A stretch of 64,000 nt of DNA from an uncultured Oscillospiraceae bacterium (GCA_900546265.1 URCA01000017.1:1-64000); one strand, 5' to 3'; positions 17,292 to 25,941 are shown, counted from the stretch's first letter. Translations and numbers: made by a program. Notes: generated by a model from the letters alone, not told the origin.

Positions 17292-17328
17292 AAAATCCGC
17301 CGCAAACGTCCGATTTGCGGCGGATTTT
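17292..17328. terminator. Strong stem-loop between CRISPR array and GGDEF-EAL gene
   Basis: AAAATCCGCCGCAAA and TTTGCGGCGGATTTT form a perfect 15-bp stem with a 7-base loop. On the minus strand it sits 132 bases beyond the leader-distal end of the CRISPR array and could terminate the array transcript ahead of the GGDEF-EAL promoter. The stretch 17329-17459 holds no gene that I can support. Confidence 0.75.
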
Positions 17329-17459
17329 GGGGCAATAGAGGGCGGGGCGGAGGAGACTCGCGGTCAGGCTAGGCTGGATATACCGTGTTGGACTTTCAGT
17401 CACCGCTACCCTTGCGGAGAGCGGACGACATTTTGGTGACACAACTGCGGCACCGGAGG

Positions 17460-19171
17460 ATTTCAATCCACGCTCCCCGCGGGGGGAGCGACGAACGCGG
17501 AATCCAGATCGGCGGCCATGCGCAACATTTCAATCCACGCTCCCCGCGGGGGGAGCGACTAGGTGTCCTGTCTGCTGATAGGACAGCCATTGCAATTTCA
17601 ATCCACGCTCCCCGCGGGGGGAGCGACTTTTTCCGGGTTCGGTCTGGCTATAAATATCGTCTATTTCAATCCACGCTCCCCGCGGGGGGAGCGACCCCTA
17701 TTGATTTTTATTGGGGTACAACTGGGGTACTAATTTCAATCCACGCTCCCCGCGGGGGGAGCGACCAGACTTGTTGGAAAAACAACATTACCGAGAATAA
17801 TTTCAATCCACGCTCCCCGCGGGGGGAGCGACCACTGTAGACCGCAAGGCGATTGATATTGATTTTGATTTCAATCCACGCTCCCCGCGGGGGGAGCGAC
17901 GATCCGAATTTCTTCGACGACTGTTCCATGATGGCATTTCAATCCACGCTCCCCGCGGGGGGAGCGACTGGGCGCGCTGTTCCGCGACAAGGAATGGGAA
18001 ATATTTCAATCCACGCTCCCCGCGGGGGGAGCGACCCTCTGCGGCGCGCTCCTCGGCGGCAGTCGGAATCATTTCAATCCACGCTCCCCGCGGGGGGAGC
18101 GACACCGTTTCCTCTGGCCGGAAATGTTGCGTGTTATCATTTCAATCCACGCTCCCCGCGGGGGGAGCGACCAGCGGCGGACAGCACAGGGACGACCGGC
18201 GGCAGATTTCAATCCACGCTCCCCGCGGGGGGAGCGACGATAACCTTTACCAGGCGCAGTCAGAGTTTGTGAGATTTCAATCCACGCTCCCCGCGGGGGG
18301 AGCGACGCCAAGACCCAAAATACACATTCAGAAAAATCATGATTTCAATCCACGCTCCCCGCGGGGGGAGCGACTTTTTCCCAGCCTACTACACTCCCGT
18401 TGCTCAACGATTTCAATCCACGCTCCCCGCGGGGGAGCGACTTTTCCCTTCTTCTATTTCTATTTCTTTCCACATCAATTTCAATCCACGCTCCCCGCGG
18501 GGGAGCGACTCCTTTTTTATGGTTATTTCCATCCATTTCAAGATTTCAATCCACGCTCCCCGCGGGGGAGCGACTTGCGATGAGTTCCAGGTCTGGTATC
18601 ACAAAGTTATTTCAATCCACGCTCCCCGCGGGGGAGCGACTTTCTTTTACTGTTTTTATGTCTGCTGCTTCTTCATTTCAATCCACGCTCCCCGCGGGGG
18701 AGCGACAAAAGGTGTATGATGTCGCCTTTGACGCCGGAATATTTCAATCCACGCTCCCCGCGGGGGAGCGACTTGTCAAAGTCTTCCAGTAGCTTGCAAA
18801 GTGCTGTATTTCAATCCACGCTCCCCGCGGGGGAGCGACTGTCAAAGTCTTCCAGTAGCTTGCATAGTGCTGTATTTCAATCCACGCTCCCCGCGGGGGA
18901 GCGACTGCCCAAATCGCAGTTCACGGGGCCGATCAAGCGTATTTCAATCCACGCTCCCCGCGGGGGAGCGACTCCCACTGCATGGCTTGTTGTGCAGATG
19001 CAGTTTGATTTCAATCCACGCTCCCCGCGGGGGAGCGACATGCCATGCTATTCACCGATGATAGGATGGCGAAAATTTCAATCCACGCTCCCCGCGGGGG
19101 AGCGACATCGGATATGGATACTACGAAGCACACAAGGATATTTCAATCCACGCTCCCCGCGGGGGAGCGAC
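17460..19171 (-). CRISPR. CRISPR array, 26 repeats/25 spacers, type I-C-like repeat, no cas genes nearby
   Basis: The repeat on the plus strand starts ATTTCAATCCACGCTCCCC and ends GGAGCGAC. Its reverse complement starts GTCGCTCCCC and ends GTGGATTGAAAT, the typical I-C form, so transcription should run right to left. Repeats 1-14 (17460 to 18374) are 33 bp with six G after CCCCGC; repeats 15-26 (18410 to 19171) are 32 bp with five G. Spacers are 33-37 bp. Two neighbouring spacers, 18773-18807 and 18840-18873, are nearly identical. No cas1, cas2, cas3 or Cascade gene occurs in the window, so the array is solitary at least within 17 kb on one side and 45 kb on the other. Reading frames through the array are artefacts. 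Confidence 0.98.
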
Positions 19172-19394
19172 AGCAAAGACTACCAAAAGCTTGCGGAAAA
19201 CTTGTGCAGGTTCCCGTAAATGTTAAGGGAACTGTCCGATGAACACCCCTTACGCTTTAGAATTTCTGACGGCCATGAGGGAAAGCGGGGCGCGGGGTGG
19301 TGCGAAGCCGCTGGGGATAGACTGGGCGCTTCCCCTTCGCACCGGTGGTTGCTTTCCAGCCTGGAACCACCGGAGCGCTGTCTTTTCCTCTATA
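19172..19394 (-). other. Probable CRISPR leader with structured 5' part
   Basis: This lies at the end where new spacers should enter, given the repeat orientation. It contains an inverted repeat GTTCCC/GGGAAC (19210-19215 and 19227-19232) near the array. Farther out are two strong adjoining stem-loops: CCGGTGGTT/AACCACCGG (19342-19350 and 19365-19373) and GGTGCGAAG/CTTCGCACC (19299-19307 and 19335-19343). No credible gene lies in 19172-19450. Leader identity is inferred from position and orientation, not from homology. Confidence 0.55.
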
Positions 19395-19423
19395 AGTATA
19401 CCGGAAAAAGCGCAAATTGGCAA
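19395..19423 (-). promoter_or_regulatory. Candidate promoter reading into the CRISPR array
   Basis: TTGCCA (19423-19418), 17-base spacer, TATACT (19400-19395) on the minus strand. It lies just beyond the antiporter stop codon and points towards the array, which begins about 215 bases downstream. Confidence 0.6.
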
Positions 19424-19450
19424 GATGGAACGGCGTTTCATCCGCCTTCC

Positions 19451-20758
19451 TCAAGACTGGGCGGCGGTACGCAGCGCTTTTTTCTTGCCTTTGGCTTTTT
19501 TGCCGCTGCCGGCGGGGGGCTCGGGGGCCGGCGGGGCGGAAGCCGGGAGGGGCGGTGCGGGCTTCGCGATGGTATGGGAGAGACGGAGGGAAGCCTTGGC
19601 GCAGGCGGGGCCCACCATCTCATACAGCACGGCGGAGGACAGGATAATGGTGGACAGCAGGCTGCCCAAGCTTTCCGGAAGGAGACGCTGCCCCAGGGCG
19701 GCCAGGCCGATGGAAACCCCCGCCTGGGGGATCAGGGCAAGGCCCAGATACCGGCGCACCGCCGTCGGCGCGCCGGTCAGCCAGGCGCCCAGGCTGGCGC
19801 CCGCGTATTTGCCGAGGATCCGCACGAAGAAATAGGTCACGCCGATCACCCCGCCGGTCAGGAGGGAGGGAATGTTCAGCCGCAGGCCGGACAGCACGAA
19901 AAAGAGCAGCAGAATGGGCGGGGTGAAGCGGTTGACCTGCTTGAACAGGTTTTTGTTCCCGCCGCAGTTGACATAGGCCGTGCCCAGTGCCATGCAGGAC
20001 AGCAGCGGGGAGACGTCGAACAGGGTGCACAGACCGGTCAGGCCCATCAGCACGCCGACAACCAGCACCAAACGGTGCTCCTGCGACCGCCGCTCGCTTA
20101 TCAGCCATTTGAGCAGAAAGCCGAGGCCGACGCCCACGCCCACCGCCAGGATATTGATCACCAGCGGCAGGACGACGGCCCCGGCGTCCATCCGACCAGA
20201 GGCGTTCAGGCTCTGGGCGATGGCGGCGCAGACACTGAAGGCGATGAGAGCCACCGCGTCATCCAGGGCCACCACCTGCAGGATGGTGTCCACAAAGGGG
20301 CCTTTGGCCTTATACTGCCGAATGGTCATGATGGTGGAGGCGGGGGCAGTGGCGCAGCCGATGGCCCCGAGCAGCAGGGAGAAAGAAACGGACAGATGAA
20401 ACACGCCGATCATGGTCAGGGTGATCAGCAGCGCCGCCAGCAGCGCCTCGAGCAGGGTGATGACCACGATGCCCCAGCCGCTGCGACGAAGGGCGGAAAG
20501 CTTGAAGTATTTCCCCACGCCGAAAGCGATGAAAGCCAGGGCCGCGTCGGTGACGAAGTCCATGCCGCTGACCACGCTTGGGGGAACCAGACCCAGGACA
20601 TAGGGGCCGATGAGAATCCCGGCGAATATGTAGCCGGTAACGTTGGGCAGCTTCAGCTTCTTGGTAATCCGGGTGAGCAGGAAGCCGCTGAACAGCATTA
20701 CCGCCAGGCTGAGAATCACCGCCGCGTTCGGGTGGGAGGAGGCCAGGTTTTCCAGCAA
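19451..20758 (-). CDS. Cation:proton antiporter (CPA2/Kef-type)
   Basis: A 435-residue membrane protein with about 12 hydrophobic segments followed by an unusual 45-residue cytoplasmic tail rich in Pro, Ala and Lys (for example KKAKGKKKALRTAAQS). The motif GYIFAGILIGP near residue 42 and the core VVALDDAVALIAFS near residue 163 (paired Asp) identify the NhaA-fold CPA2 exchangers. No RCK/TrkA-N domain is attached. It probably exchanges Na+ or K+ for H+. TTG start with AAGGGG six bases upstream. Divergent from the LysR gene, so LysR may regulate it. Confidence 0.88.
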   Translation of the reverse strand: MLENLASSHPNAAVILSLAVMLFSGFLLTRITKKLKLPNVTGYIFAGILIGPYVLGLVPPSVVSGMDFVTDAALAFIAFGVGKYFKLSALRRSGWGIVVITLLEALLAALLITLTMIGVFHLSVSFSLLLGAIGCATAPASTIMTIRQYKAKGPFVDTILQVVALDDAVALIAFSVCAAIAQSLNASGRMDAGAVVLPLVINILAVGVGVGLGFLLKWLISERRSQEHRLVLVVGVLMGLTGLCTLFDVSPLLSCMALGTAYVNCGGNKNLFKQVNRFTPPILLLFFVLSGLRLNIPSLLTGGVIGVTYFFVRILGKYAGASLGAWLTGAPTAVRRYLGLALIPQAGVSIGLAALGQRLLPESLGSLLSTIILSSAVLYEMVGPACAKASLRLSHTIAKPAPPLPASAPPAPEPPAGSGKKAKGKKKALRTAAQS

Positions 20759-20799
20759 ATGTTTCCCCTTCTTTTCTGTAAAAGTTGTTTGGATACTTG

Positions 20800-20829
20800 A
20801 TTATAGCGGGGAAATATGATAAAATCCAA
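20800..20829 (-). promoter_or_regulatory. Candidate antiporter promoter
   Basis: TTGGAT (20829-20824), 18-base spacer, TATAAT (20805-20800) on the minus strand in the AT-rich divergent gap between antiporter and LysR genes. Confidence 0.5.
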
Positions 20830-20886
20830 TTATAATAATTTGTTACAATATTAAGAAATGTTATAATGCGAGGAGGCGGGCGGCTC

Positions 20887-21819
20887 ATGATCGATCCGAA
20901 GGTGGTGTCGCTTCTGACCCTGATACAGACCGGCAGCTACACCCGGGCGGCCAAGGAGCTCTGCCTATCTCAGCCGGCGGTCAGCCATCACATCCGGCAG
21001 CTTGAGGAAGAATACGGTATCAAAATATTTTATAAGGACAGGAAAGAACTCAAACCGACGCCGGAGGGGGCGGTTCTTGTCAAATACGCCCGACGGGCGC
21101 TGGCGATCCACAACAGCTGCAAGCAGGCGATCGAGGACTGCCGCAGCCAAATCCGGCGGTTCACGGTGGCCATCACCCCCACGGCGGGCGAGAACCGGAT
21201 TCCCCAGATGCTGGCCACCTACTGCAGCCTATACCCCCATGTGCATATCAACGTTTTCACCGATACCATTCAAAATATTTATAATACCCTCAAGTCCTAT
21301 GAGGCGGACATCGCGGTGGTGGAGGGGCAGATCGACCATCCGGATTTCACCTCGGTGCTGCTGGACACGGATTACCTGTGTCTGGCGGTGGCGCCGGGGC
21401 ACCGGCTGGCGGGACGGAGCAGCGTGGCGCTGCCGGAACTGAAAAACGAAAAGTTCATCCTGCGCTCCCGGGCGGCGGGAACCCGCACGCTGTTTGAAAA
21501 CTATCTGATGAGCCATTCCGAGAGTATCCGGAGCCTCAACGTCATCATGGAGATGGACAGCGTGGCCACCATCAAGGAACTGGTGGCGCTGGGGATGGGT
21601 ATCACGGTCATCGCGCACAGCGCCTGCCGGGAGGAAGAGCTGGCGGGACGGCTGGCGGTCATTCCCATCGAGAACGCCCGCATGATGCGGGAGATCAACA
21701 TGGTGCATCACAAGAGCTTCACCCACACCGAAATCCTGGAGGAATTCCGGCGGATTTACACCGCTATTCAGTCGGGGCAGCCCCTGGCGCCGGCGGCGGA
21801 GGACGCGGCGCTGGTTTGA
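20887..21819 (+). CDS. LysR family transcriptional regulator
   Basis: A 310-residue LysR-type regulator. The N-terminal winged HTH (GSYTRAAKELCLSQPAVSHH, residues 16-35, then IRQLEEEYGIKIFY) is typical, and residues 90-300 form the periplasmic-binding-like effector domain. ATG 20887 is preferred because AGGAGG lies 10 bases upstream; the ATG at 20866 precedes that site. Divergent from the antiporter and 223 bases upstream of the peptide ABC operon, so either could be its target. Effector unknown. Confidence 0.93.
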   Translation: MIDPKVVSLLTLIQTGSYTRAAKELCLSQPAVSHHIRQLEEEYGIKIFYKDRKELKPTPEGAVLVKYARRALAIHNSCKQAIEDCRSQIRRFTVAITPTAGENRIPQMLATYCSLYPHVHINVFTDTIQNIYNTLKSYEADIAVVEGQIDHPDFTSVLLDTDYLCLAVAPGHRLAGRSSVALPELKNEKFILRSRAAGTRTLFENYLMSHSESIRSLNVIMEMDSVATIKELVALGMGITVIAHSACREEELAGRLAVIPIENARMMREINMVHHKSFTHTEILEEFRRIYTAIQSGQPLAPAAEDAALV

Positions 21820-21849
21820 GAACGGGGCGGCTTTTCCTTCCATTCTATG

Positions 21850-21874
21850 CGGCCGGCTTTGAAAAAACCGGCCG
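21850..21874. repeat. Inverted repeat between lysR and the ABC operon promoter
   Basis: CGGCCGG and CCGGCCG, 7-bp arms separated by 11 bases, 16 bases upstream of the operon -35 box. It could end the lysR transcript or serve as a binding site. There is no T-run after it on the plus strand, so termination is uncertain. Confidence 0.4.
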
Positions 21875-21890
21875 AAATCGCACATAGTAT

Positions 21891-21919
21891 TTGCAAAAGG
21901 CCGGGAAAGCGGGTATAAT
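21891..21919 (+). promoter_or_regulatory. Promoter of the dipeptide-type ABC operon
   Basis: TTGCAA (21891-21896), 17-base spacer, TATAAT (21914-21919). The 5' untranslated region of about 115 bases contains a CCTGGC/GCCAGG hairpin near 21935-21965, but I see no known riboswitch. Confidence 0.8.
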
Positions 21920-22042
21920 GGGGAGCAAAGCGTTATGCCTGGCCGGTGGGGACCGTCCCGCCAGGCCGGATACCAGTTTACCGTTACACATGGTCGTCCG
22001 GGCAAGGGCGGCGACTCGAATCACTCTGTCTGGAGGATCACC

Positions 22043-23032
22043 GTGGATACCAACACGAAGGACAACCTATTAGAGGTCAAGGATTTGACCGTGCGGTTCG
22101 GCAGCGCCAAGCAGGCGGTGACGATCATCCGCGATTTGAATTTTTCCGTGGCCCGGGGCGAAACCCTGGGTATCGTCGGGGAGAGCGGCAGCGGCAAGAG
22201 CGTCACCTCCCTGGCCATTATGCGGCTGCTCTCTCCCGTCAACTCCCTGGTGGAGGGGAAAATCGAGCTGGAGGGGACGGATCTGCTGGCGCTGCCCGCG
22301 AAGGACATGGTGGGGATACGGGGCAACGACATCTCCATGATTTTTCAGGAGCCCATGACGTCGCTCAACCCCATTAAGACCTGCGGCAAGCAGATTATGG
22401 AGCCCATGTTTTTACATACCTCCATCTCCAAGGAGGAGGCGAAGGCCAAGGCGGTGGAGCTGCTGCGCCTATGCGGCATCCCCGACCCGGAGCAGCGGTT
22501 TCACGAGTACCCTCATCAGATGTCTGGCGGGATGCGGCAGCGGATCATGATCGCCATGGCCCTGGCCTGCAACCCCAAGCTGCTCATCGCCGACGAGCCG
22601 ACCACGGCCCTGGACGTGACCATCCAGGCGCAGATCCTAGAGCTGATGAAGAAGCTGAAGGATTCCCACGACATGGGCATCATCCTCATCACCCACGATC
22701 TGGGAATTGTGGCGGATTTCTGCGATCGGGTGCTGATCTTTTACACGGGGCAGATCGTGGAGAGCGCGCCGGTGCGCGATCTATTCCGCGAGCCGCTGCA
22801 TCCCTACACCAAGGGGCTTATCCGGGCCCTGCCGAAAATCAGCGAGCAGACCGACCGGCTGGAGGCCATCGAGGGCATGGTGCCCGACGCGGACCAGATG
22901 CCGGAGGGCTGCCATTTCCATCCCCGCTGCCCGTATGCGACGGATCGCTGCCGGAAGGAAGCGCCTGCGCTGACGCAGACGCCGGACGGCCGCTGCGTAC
23001 GCTGCTTTCTGTATGGGGAGGTGACGGCATGA
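22043..23032 (+). CDS. Peptide ABC transporter ATP-binding protein (DppD/OppD type)
   Basis: A 329-residue ATPase subunit energising import of peptides or a related small solute. Walker A GESGSGKS near residue 48, signature MSGGMRQR, Walker B LLIADEPTTALD and the C-terminal oligopeptide/dipeptide extension (HPYTKGLIRALPKI, then CHFHPRCPYATDRC with its iron-sulfur-like cysteines) are all present. GTG 22043 is chosen because GGAGG lies six bases upstream; a longer frame to 21935 lacks a site. First gene of a seven-gene operon. Confidence 0.93.
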   Translation: MDTNTKDNLLEVKDLTVRFGSAKQAVTIIRDLNFSVARGETLGIVGESGSGKSVTSLAIMRLLSPVNSLVEGKIELEGTDLLALPAKDMVGIRGNDISMIFQEPMTSLNPIKTCGKQIMEPMFLHTSISKEEAKAKAVELLRLCGIPDPEQRFHEYPHQMSGGMRQRIMIAMALACNPKLLIADEPTTALDVTIQAQILELMKKLKDSHDMGIILITHDLGIVADFCDRVLIFYTGQIVESAPVRDLFREPLHPYTKGLIRALPKISEQTDRLEAIEGMVPDADQMPEGCHFHPRCPYATDRCRKEAPALTQTPDGRCVRCFLYGEVTA

Positions 23033-24186
23033 CCGACGAATTTCACAACGACATCCCCGCCGCGCCCAAGGAACGGGAGGCGGAGCGGGAATCGGAAATC
23101 GCCGCTGGGGTGTACGCGGGACTGACCGCCGACACCGGCATCGATGAAAAAGCGGCCCGGGCCGTGCCGGTGGCGGGGGAACGCGCCGAAACGACGACGA
23201 CGCCCGCCGCCGCGGATTCGCCCGTGCTCGTGGAGCTGCAGGACGTGCGGCAGCATTTCCTCATCCGCAAGGCCAAGGGGAAAAAGGCCACCCTGAAGGC
23301 GGTGGATGGGGTGTCCTTCTCGATTTACAAGGGGGAGACCTTCGGCCTGGTGGGGGAATCCGGCTGCGGCAAAAGCACGCTGGGCAAAACCCTGCTGCGC
23401 CTCTATCCCCTGACGGGGGGACAGGTGCTGTTCGACGGGGAGGACATCTCCGCCCTGAGAGGCAAGGCGCTCAAGGACTTCCGCACCAAGTCCCAGATGA
23501 TTTTTCAGGATCCCTCCTCCTGCCTGAACCCCAGGAGGCGGATACTGGACATTCTGATGGAGCCCTACGCCATCCACAGGCTGTACACCAAGGAGGAGCG
23601 GCGCGAAAAGGCCATGGAGCTGTGCGACCGGGTGGGGCTGTCCCGGGCGTATCTGACCCGGTATCCCCACGAGATGTCGGGCGGGCAGAAGCAGCGCGTC
23701 GGCATCGCCCGCGCGCTGGCCCTGCGGCCCAAGCTGGTGGTCTGCGACGAGCCGGTATCGGCGCTGGACGTGTCCATCCAGGCCCAGGTTATCAACCTGC
23801 TGGCCGATTTGCAGGAACAGATGGGACTGACCTACCTGTTCATCTCCCACAATCTGAGCGTGGTCAAGCACTGCTGCCAGCGCATCGGGGTGATGTATCT
23901 GGGGCGGATTGTGGAGCTGGCACCGTCGGCGCGGATATATGAAAACGCGGGGCATCCCTACACCCAGGCGCTCATCTCCGCCATTCCCAAGGTGGAGGCC
24001 GCCACGGGAGAGAAGGAAGAACGGATTCTGCTGGGCGGGGATCTGCCCAGCCCCACCAACCTGCCGGACGGCTGCGCGTTCCACACCCGCTGCCCCTACG
24101 CCACCGATCGGTGCCGGCAGGAGCGGCCGGAGCTGACCGAAAGGGAGCCGGGGCATTTCGTGGCCTGCCATCTGGCGAAAGACTAG
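23029..24186 (+). CDS. Peptide ABC transporter ATP-binding protein (DppF/OppF type) with N-terminal extension
   Basis: A 385-residue ATPase subunit that pairs with the preceding one. Its ATG overlaps the upstream stop as ATGA. Walker A GESGCGKST lies near residue 114, signature MSGGQKQRVG near 223, Walker B LVVCDEPVSALD, and a C-terminal FHTRCPYATDRC block. Residues 1-65 form a low-complexity acidic/Ala/Thr extension (AETTTTPAAADS) before the ABC domain starts at about residue 66; this is not usual in DppF and is probably disordered. Confidence 0.92.
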   Translation: MTDEFHNDIPAAPKEREAERESEIAAGVYAGLTADTGIDEKAARAVPVAGERAETTTTPAAADSPVLVELQDVRQHFLIRKAKGKKATLKAVDGVSFSIYKGETFGLVGESGCGKSTLGKTLLRLYPLTGGQVLFDGEDISALRGKALKDFRTKSQMIFQDPSSCLNPRRRILDILMEPYAIHRLYTKEERREKAMELCDRVGLSRAYLTRYPHEMSGGQKQRVGIARALALRPKLVVCDEPVSALDVSIQAQVINLLADLQEQMGLTYLFISHNLSVVKHCCQRIGVMYLGRIVELAPSARIYENAGHPYTQALISAIPKVEAATGEKEERILLGGDLPSPTNLPDGCAFHTRCPYATDRCRQERPELTEREPGHFVACHLAKD

Positions 24187-24247
24187 AAACCAAGAGTGAG
24201 ACGCGAGACGCGCTTCGCTTTGGAAATAGGCAAAGAGGAGGAGACAT

Positions 24248-25837
24248 ATGAAGAAGACCAAACGCATTCTCAGCGCGGCGCTGGCCGCGGTTTTGCTGGC
24301 AACGGCGGCGGCCGGCTGCCAAAAGAGCGAGCAGGGCGCGGCCAACGGCAAAACCGTGATCGTCGGCGCCGCCACCGACCTGAAGACCCTGGACACCGGC
24401 TACATGTACGAGGTGTACGGCAACATGGTATCCTATTCCCTGTACGACATGCTGTTCCGCATCGAGGGGGAGGACATGAGCAACCCCAAGCCGTCCCTTG
24501 TCACTGACAAGTGGACGCTGGACGAGACGGGCACGATCTACACCCTGCCCATCCGGGAGGGCGTAAAGTTTTCCAGCGGCAATCCCCTGACCGCCGCGGA
24601 CGTGGTATGGAGCATTCAGCGGGTCATGGGCCTGAAGGACTCAAGCAACCAGGCGCATGTGGCGGGCATTCAATCGGTGGAGGCGAAGGACGATCACACC
24701 GTGGTCATCACCCTGAAGGCCCCCGACGCGTCCTATCTGACCAAGCTGGCGTCCAACGCCTACTGCATCCTGGACAGCAAGCTAGTCAAGGAGAACGGCG
24801 GTTCCACCGAGGCGGGCAAGGACACCGCCCGGGAGTATCTGAACAAAAACTCCGCCGGTTCCGGCCCCTTCATCCTGGAGAGCTGGACGCCGGAAAATGA
24901 GCTGAGCATGAAGAAGAACCCCAACTACTGGGGTTCGGCCGGCAATGTGGAGCGGGTCGTCATCAAGGAATATGACGACGCCAACACCCAGATCCAGGCC
25001 CTGGAGAAGGGGGAAATCGACATCGCCCTGTCGGTCAACAGCGACAACGTGGCCCAGCTGAAGGGCAAGGACGGGGTCACCATCAAAAACGCCCAGGCGG
25101 CGGTGTGCTCCTTCCTGCTGATGAACAACGACCCGGCCATCGGCAAGGAAATGGCCAACCCGAAGGTACAGCAGGCCGTCCGGTACGCCATCGACTACGA
25201 AGGGCTGAAAAAGATGTGCGGCGAGGGCGCGAGCCTGCCGCTATCCATCGTGCCCCAGGGGTTTGTGGGCGCGAAGAACCGGCCCGACAACTACCGCAAT
25301 CTGGACAAGGCCAAGGCGCTGATGAAGGAAGCCGGCTATGAAAACGGGTTCACCGTGGAGCTGACGGCGGCCAACTTCGACACCGAGGGCATGAAGTGGC
25401 CGGACATCGCGCAGAAAATCCAGGCCGACTTGAAGGAAATCAAGATCGATGTGAAAATCGTCACCTCCGAGTTCTCCGTCATGGTGGATCCGTATCGGAA
25501 GGGCGAGCTGCCCTTCCTGGTGATGCATTGGAGCCCCGACTATTTCGACATCAACAACCAGCTGGCCTTCCTGCCGGGCAGCACCGTGGGCGAGCGCGCC
25601 AAATGGGCGGCGGACGGCCATCAGGACATGATCGATCTGGGCAACAAAATCATCGGCGAGAGCGACAAGACCCTGCGGGCCCAGTATAGCGAACAGCTGC
25701 AGGATCTGATGGCGGAAAACAGCCCCTATGCCTTCCTGCTGCAGCATCCGAAGGTGTACGCCTACCGTACCAACCTGAGCAACGTTTCCTACTGCGACCT
25801 GTGCAAGATCCAGCTTAAGGATCTGACTGTCAACTGA
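24248..25837 (+). CDS. Peptide/solute ABC transporter substrate-binding lipoprotein (SBP family 5)
   Basis: A 529-residue extracellular binding protein. A signal peptide ends in the lipobox ATAAAGC, with Cys near residue 23 expected to carry the lipid anchor. The family-5 profile includes TLDTGYMYEVYGNM-type N-terminal strands, REGVKFSSGNPLTAADVVWS near residue 98 and AVRYAIDYEGLKK near residue 313. Start ATG 24248 follows GAGGAGGAG. Ligand not predictable, though the operon's Xaa-Pro-type peptidase suggests peptides. A run of stem-loops separates it from the permease genes, as is common where the binding protein is needed in excess. Confidence 0.93.
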   Translation: MKKTKRILSAALAAVLLATAAAGCQKSEQGAANGKTVIVGAATDLKTLDTGYMYEVYGNMVSYSLYDMLFRIEGEDMSNPKPSLVTDKWTLDETGTIYTLPIREGVKFSSGNPLTAADVVWSIQRVMGLKDSSNQAHVAGIQSVEAKDDHTVVITLKAPDASYLTKLASNAYCILDSKLVKENGGSTEAGKDTAREYLNKNSAGSGPFILESWTPENELSMKKNPNYWGSAGNVERVVIKEYDDANTQIQALEKGEIDIALSVNSDNVAQLKGKDGVTIKNAQAAVCSFLLMNNDPAIGKEMANPKVQQAVRYAIDYEGLKKMCGEGASLPLSIVPQGFVGAKNRPDNYRNLDKAKALMKEAGYENGFTVELTAANFDTEGMKWPDIAQKIQADLKEIKIDVKIVTSEFSVMVDPYRKGELPFLVMHWSPDYFDINNQLAFLPGSTVGERAKWAADGHQDMIDLGNKIIGESDKTLRAQYSEQLQDLMAENSPYAFLLQHPKVYAYRTNLSNVSYCDLCKIQLKDLTVN

Positions 25838-25849
25838 ATTCCGACTGCG

Positions 25850-25941
25850 AAAGGACGGCTGCCGGCCGGCAGCCGTCCTTTCGGCAGCCATGGCTGCCCC
25901 TTTTGCATCCCATACGGCCGAGGGCGGTATAGGATGCAAAA
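25850..25941 (+). repeat. Three consecutive intercistronic stem-loops
   Basis: AAAGGACGGCTGCCGG with its reverse complement (25850-25881), the 16-base palindrome GGCAGCCATGGCTGCC (25883-25898), and TTTTGCATCC/GGATGCAAAA (25901-25910 and 25932-25941). They lie between the binding-protein gene and the permease gene. Likely partial terminators or RNA-stabilising structures. Confidence 0.7.

Noticed and set aside
17460..19171. Self-targeting spacers against genes in this window
   Set aside because: I noticed no spacer matching another part of the window, but this was by eye and not exhaustive.
17385..19242. Several open frames with repeated FQSTLPAG or ISIHAPRG motifs
   Set aside because: They are translations of the CRISPR repeat, not proteins.
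19250..19454. Small minus-strand open frames of 63-65 codons
   Set aside because: No ribosome site or family; they cross the proposed promoter and stem-loops upstream of the CRISPR array.
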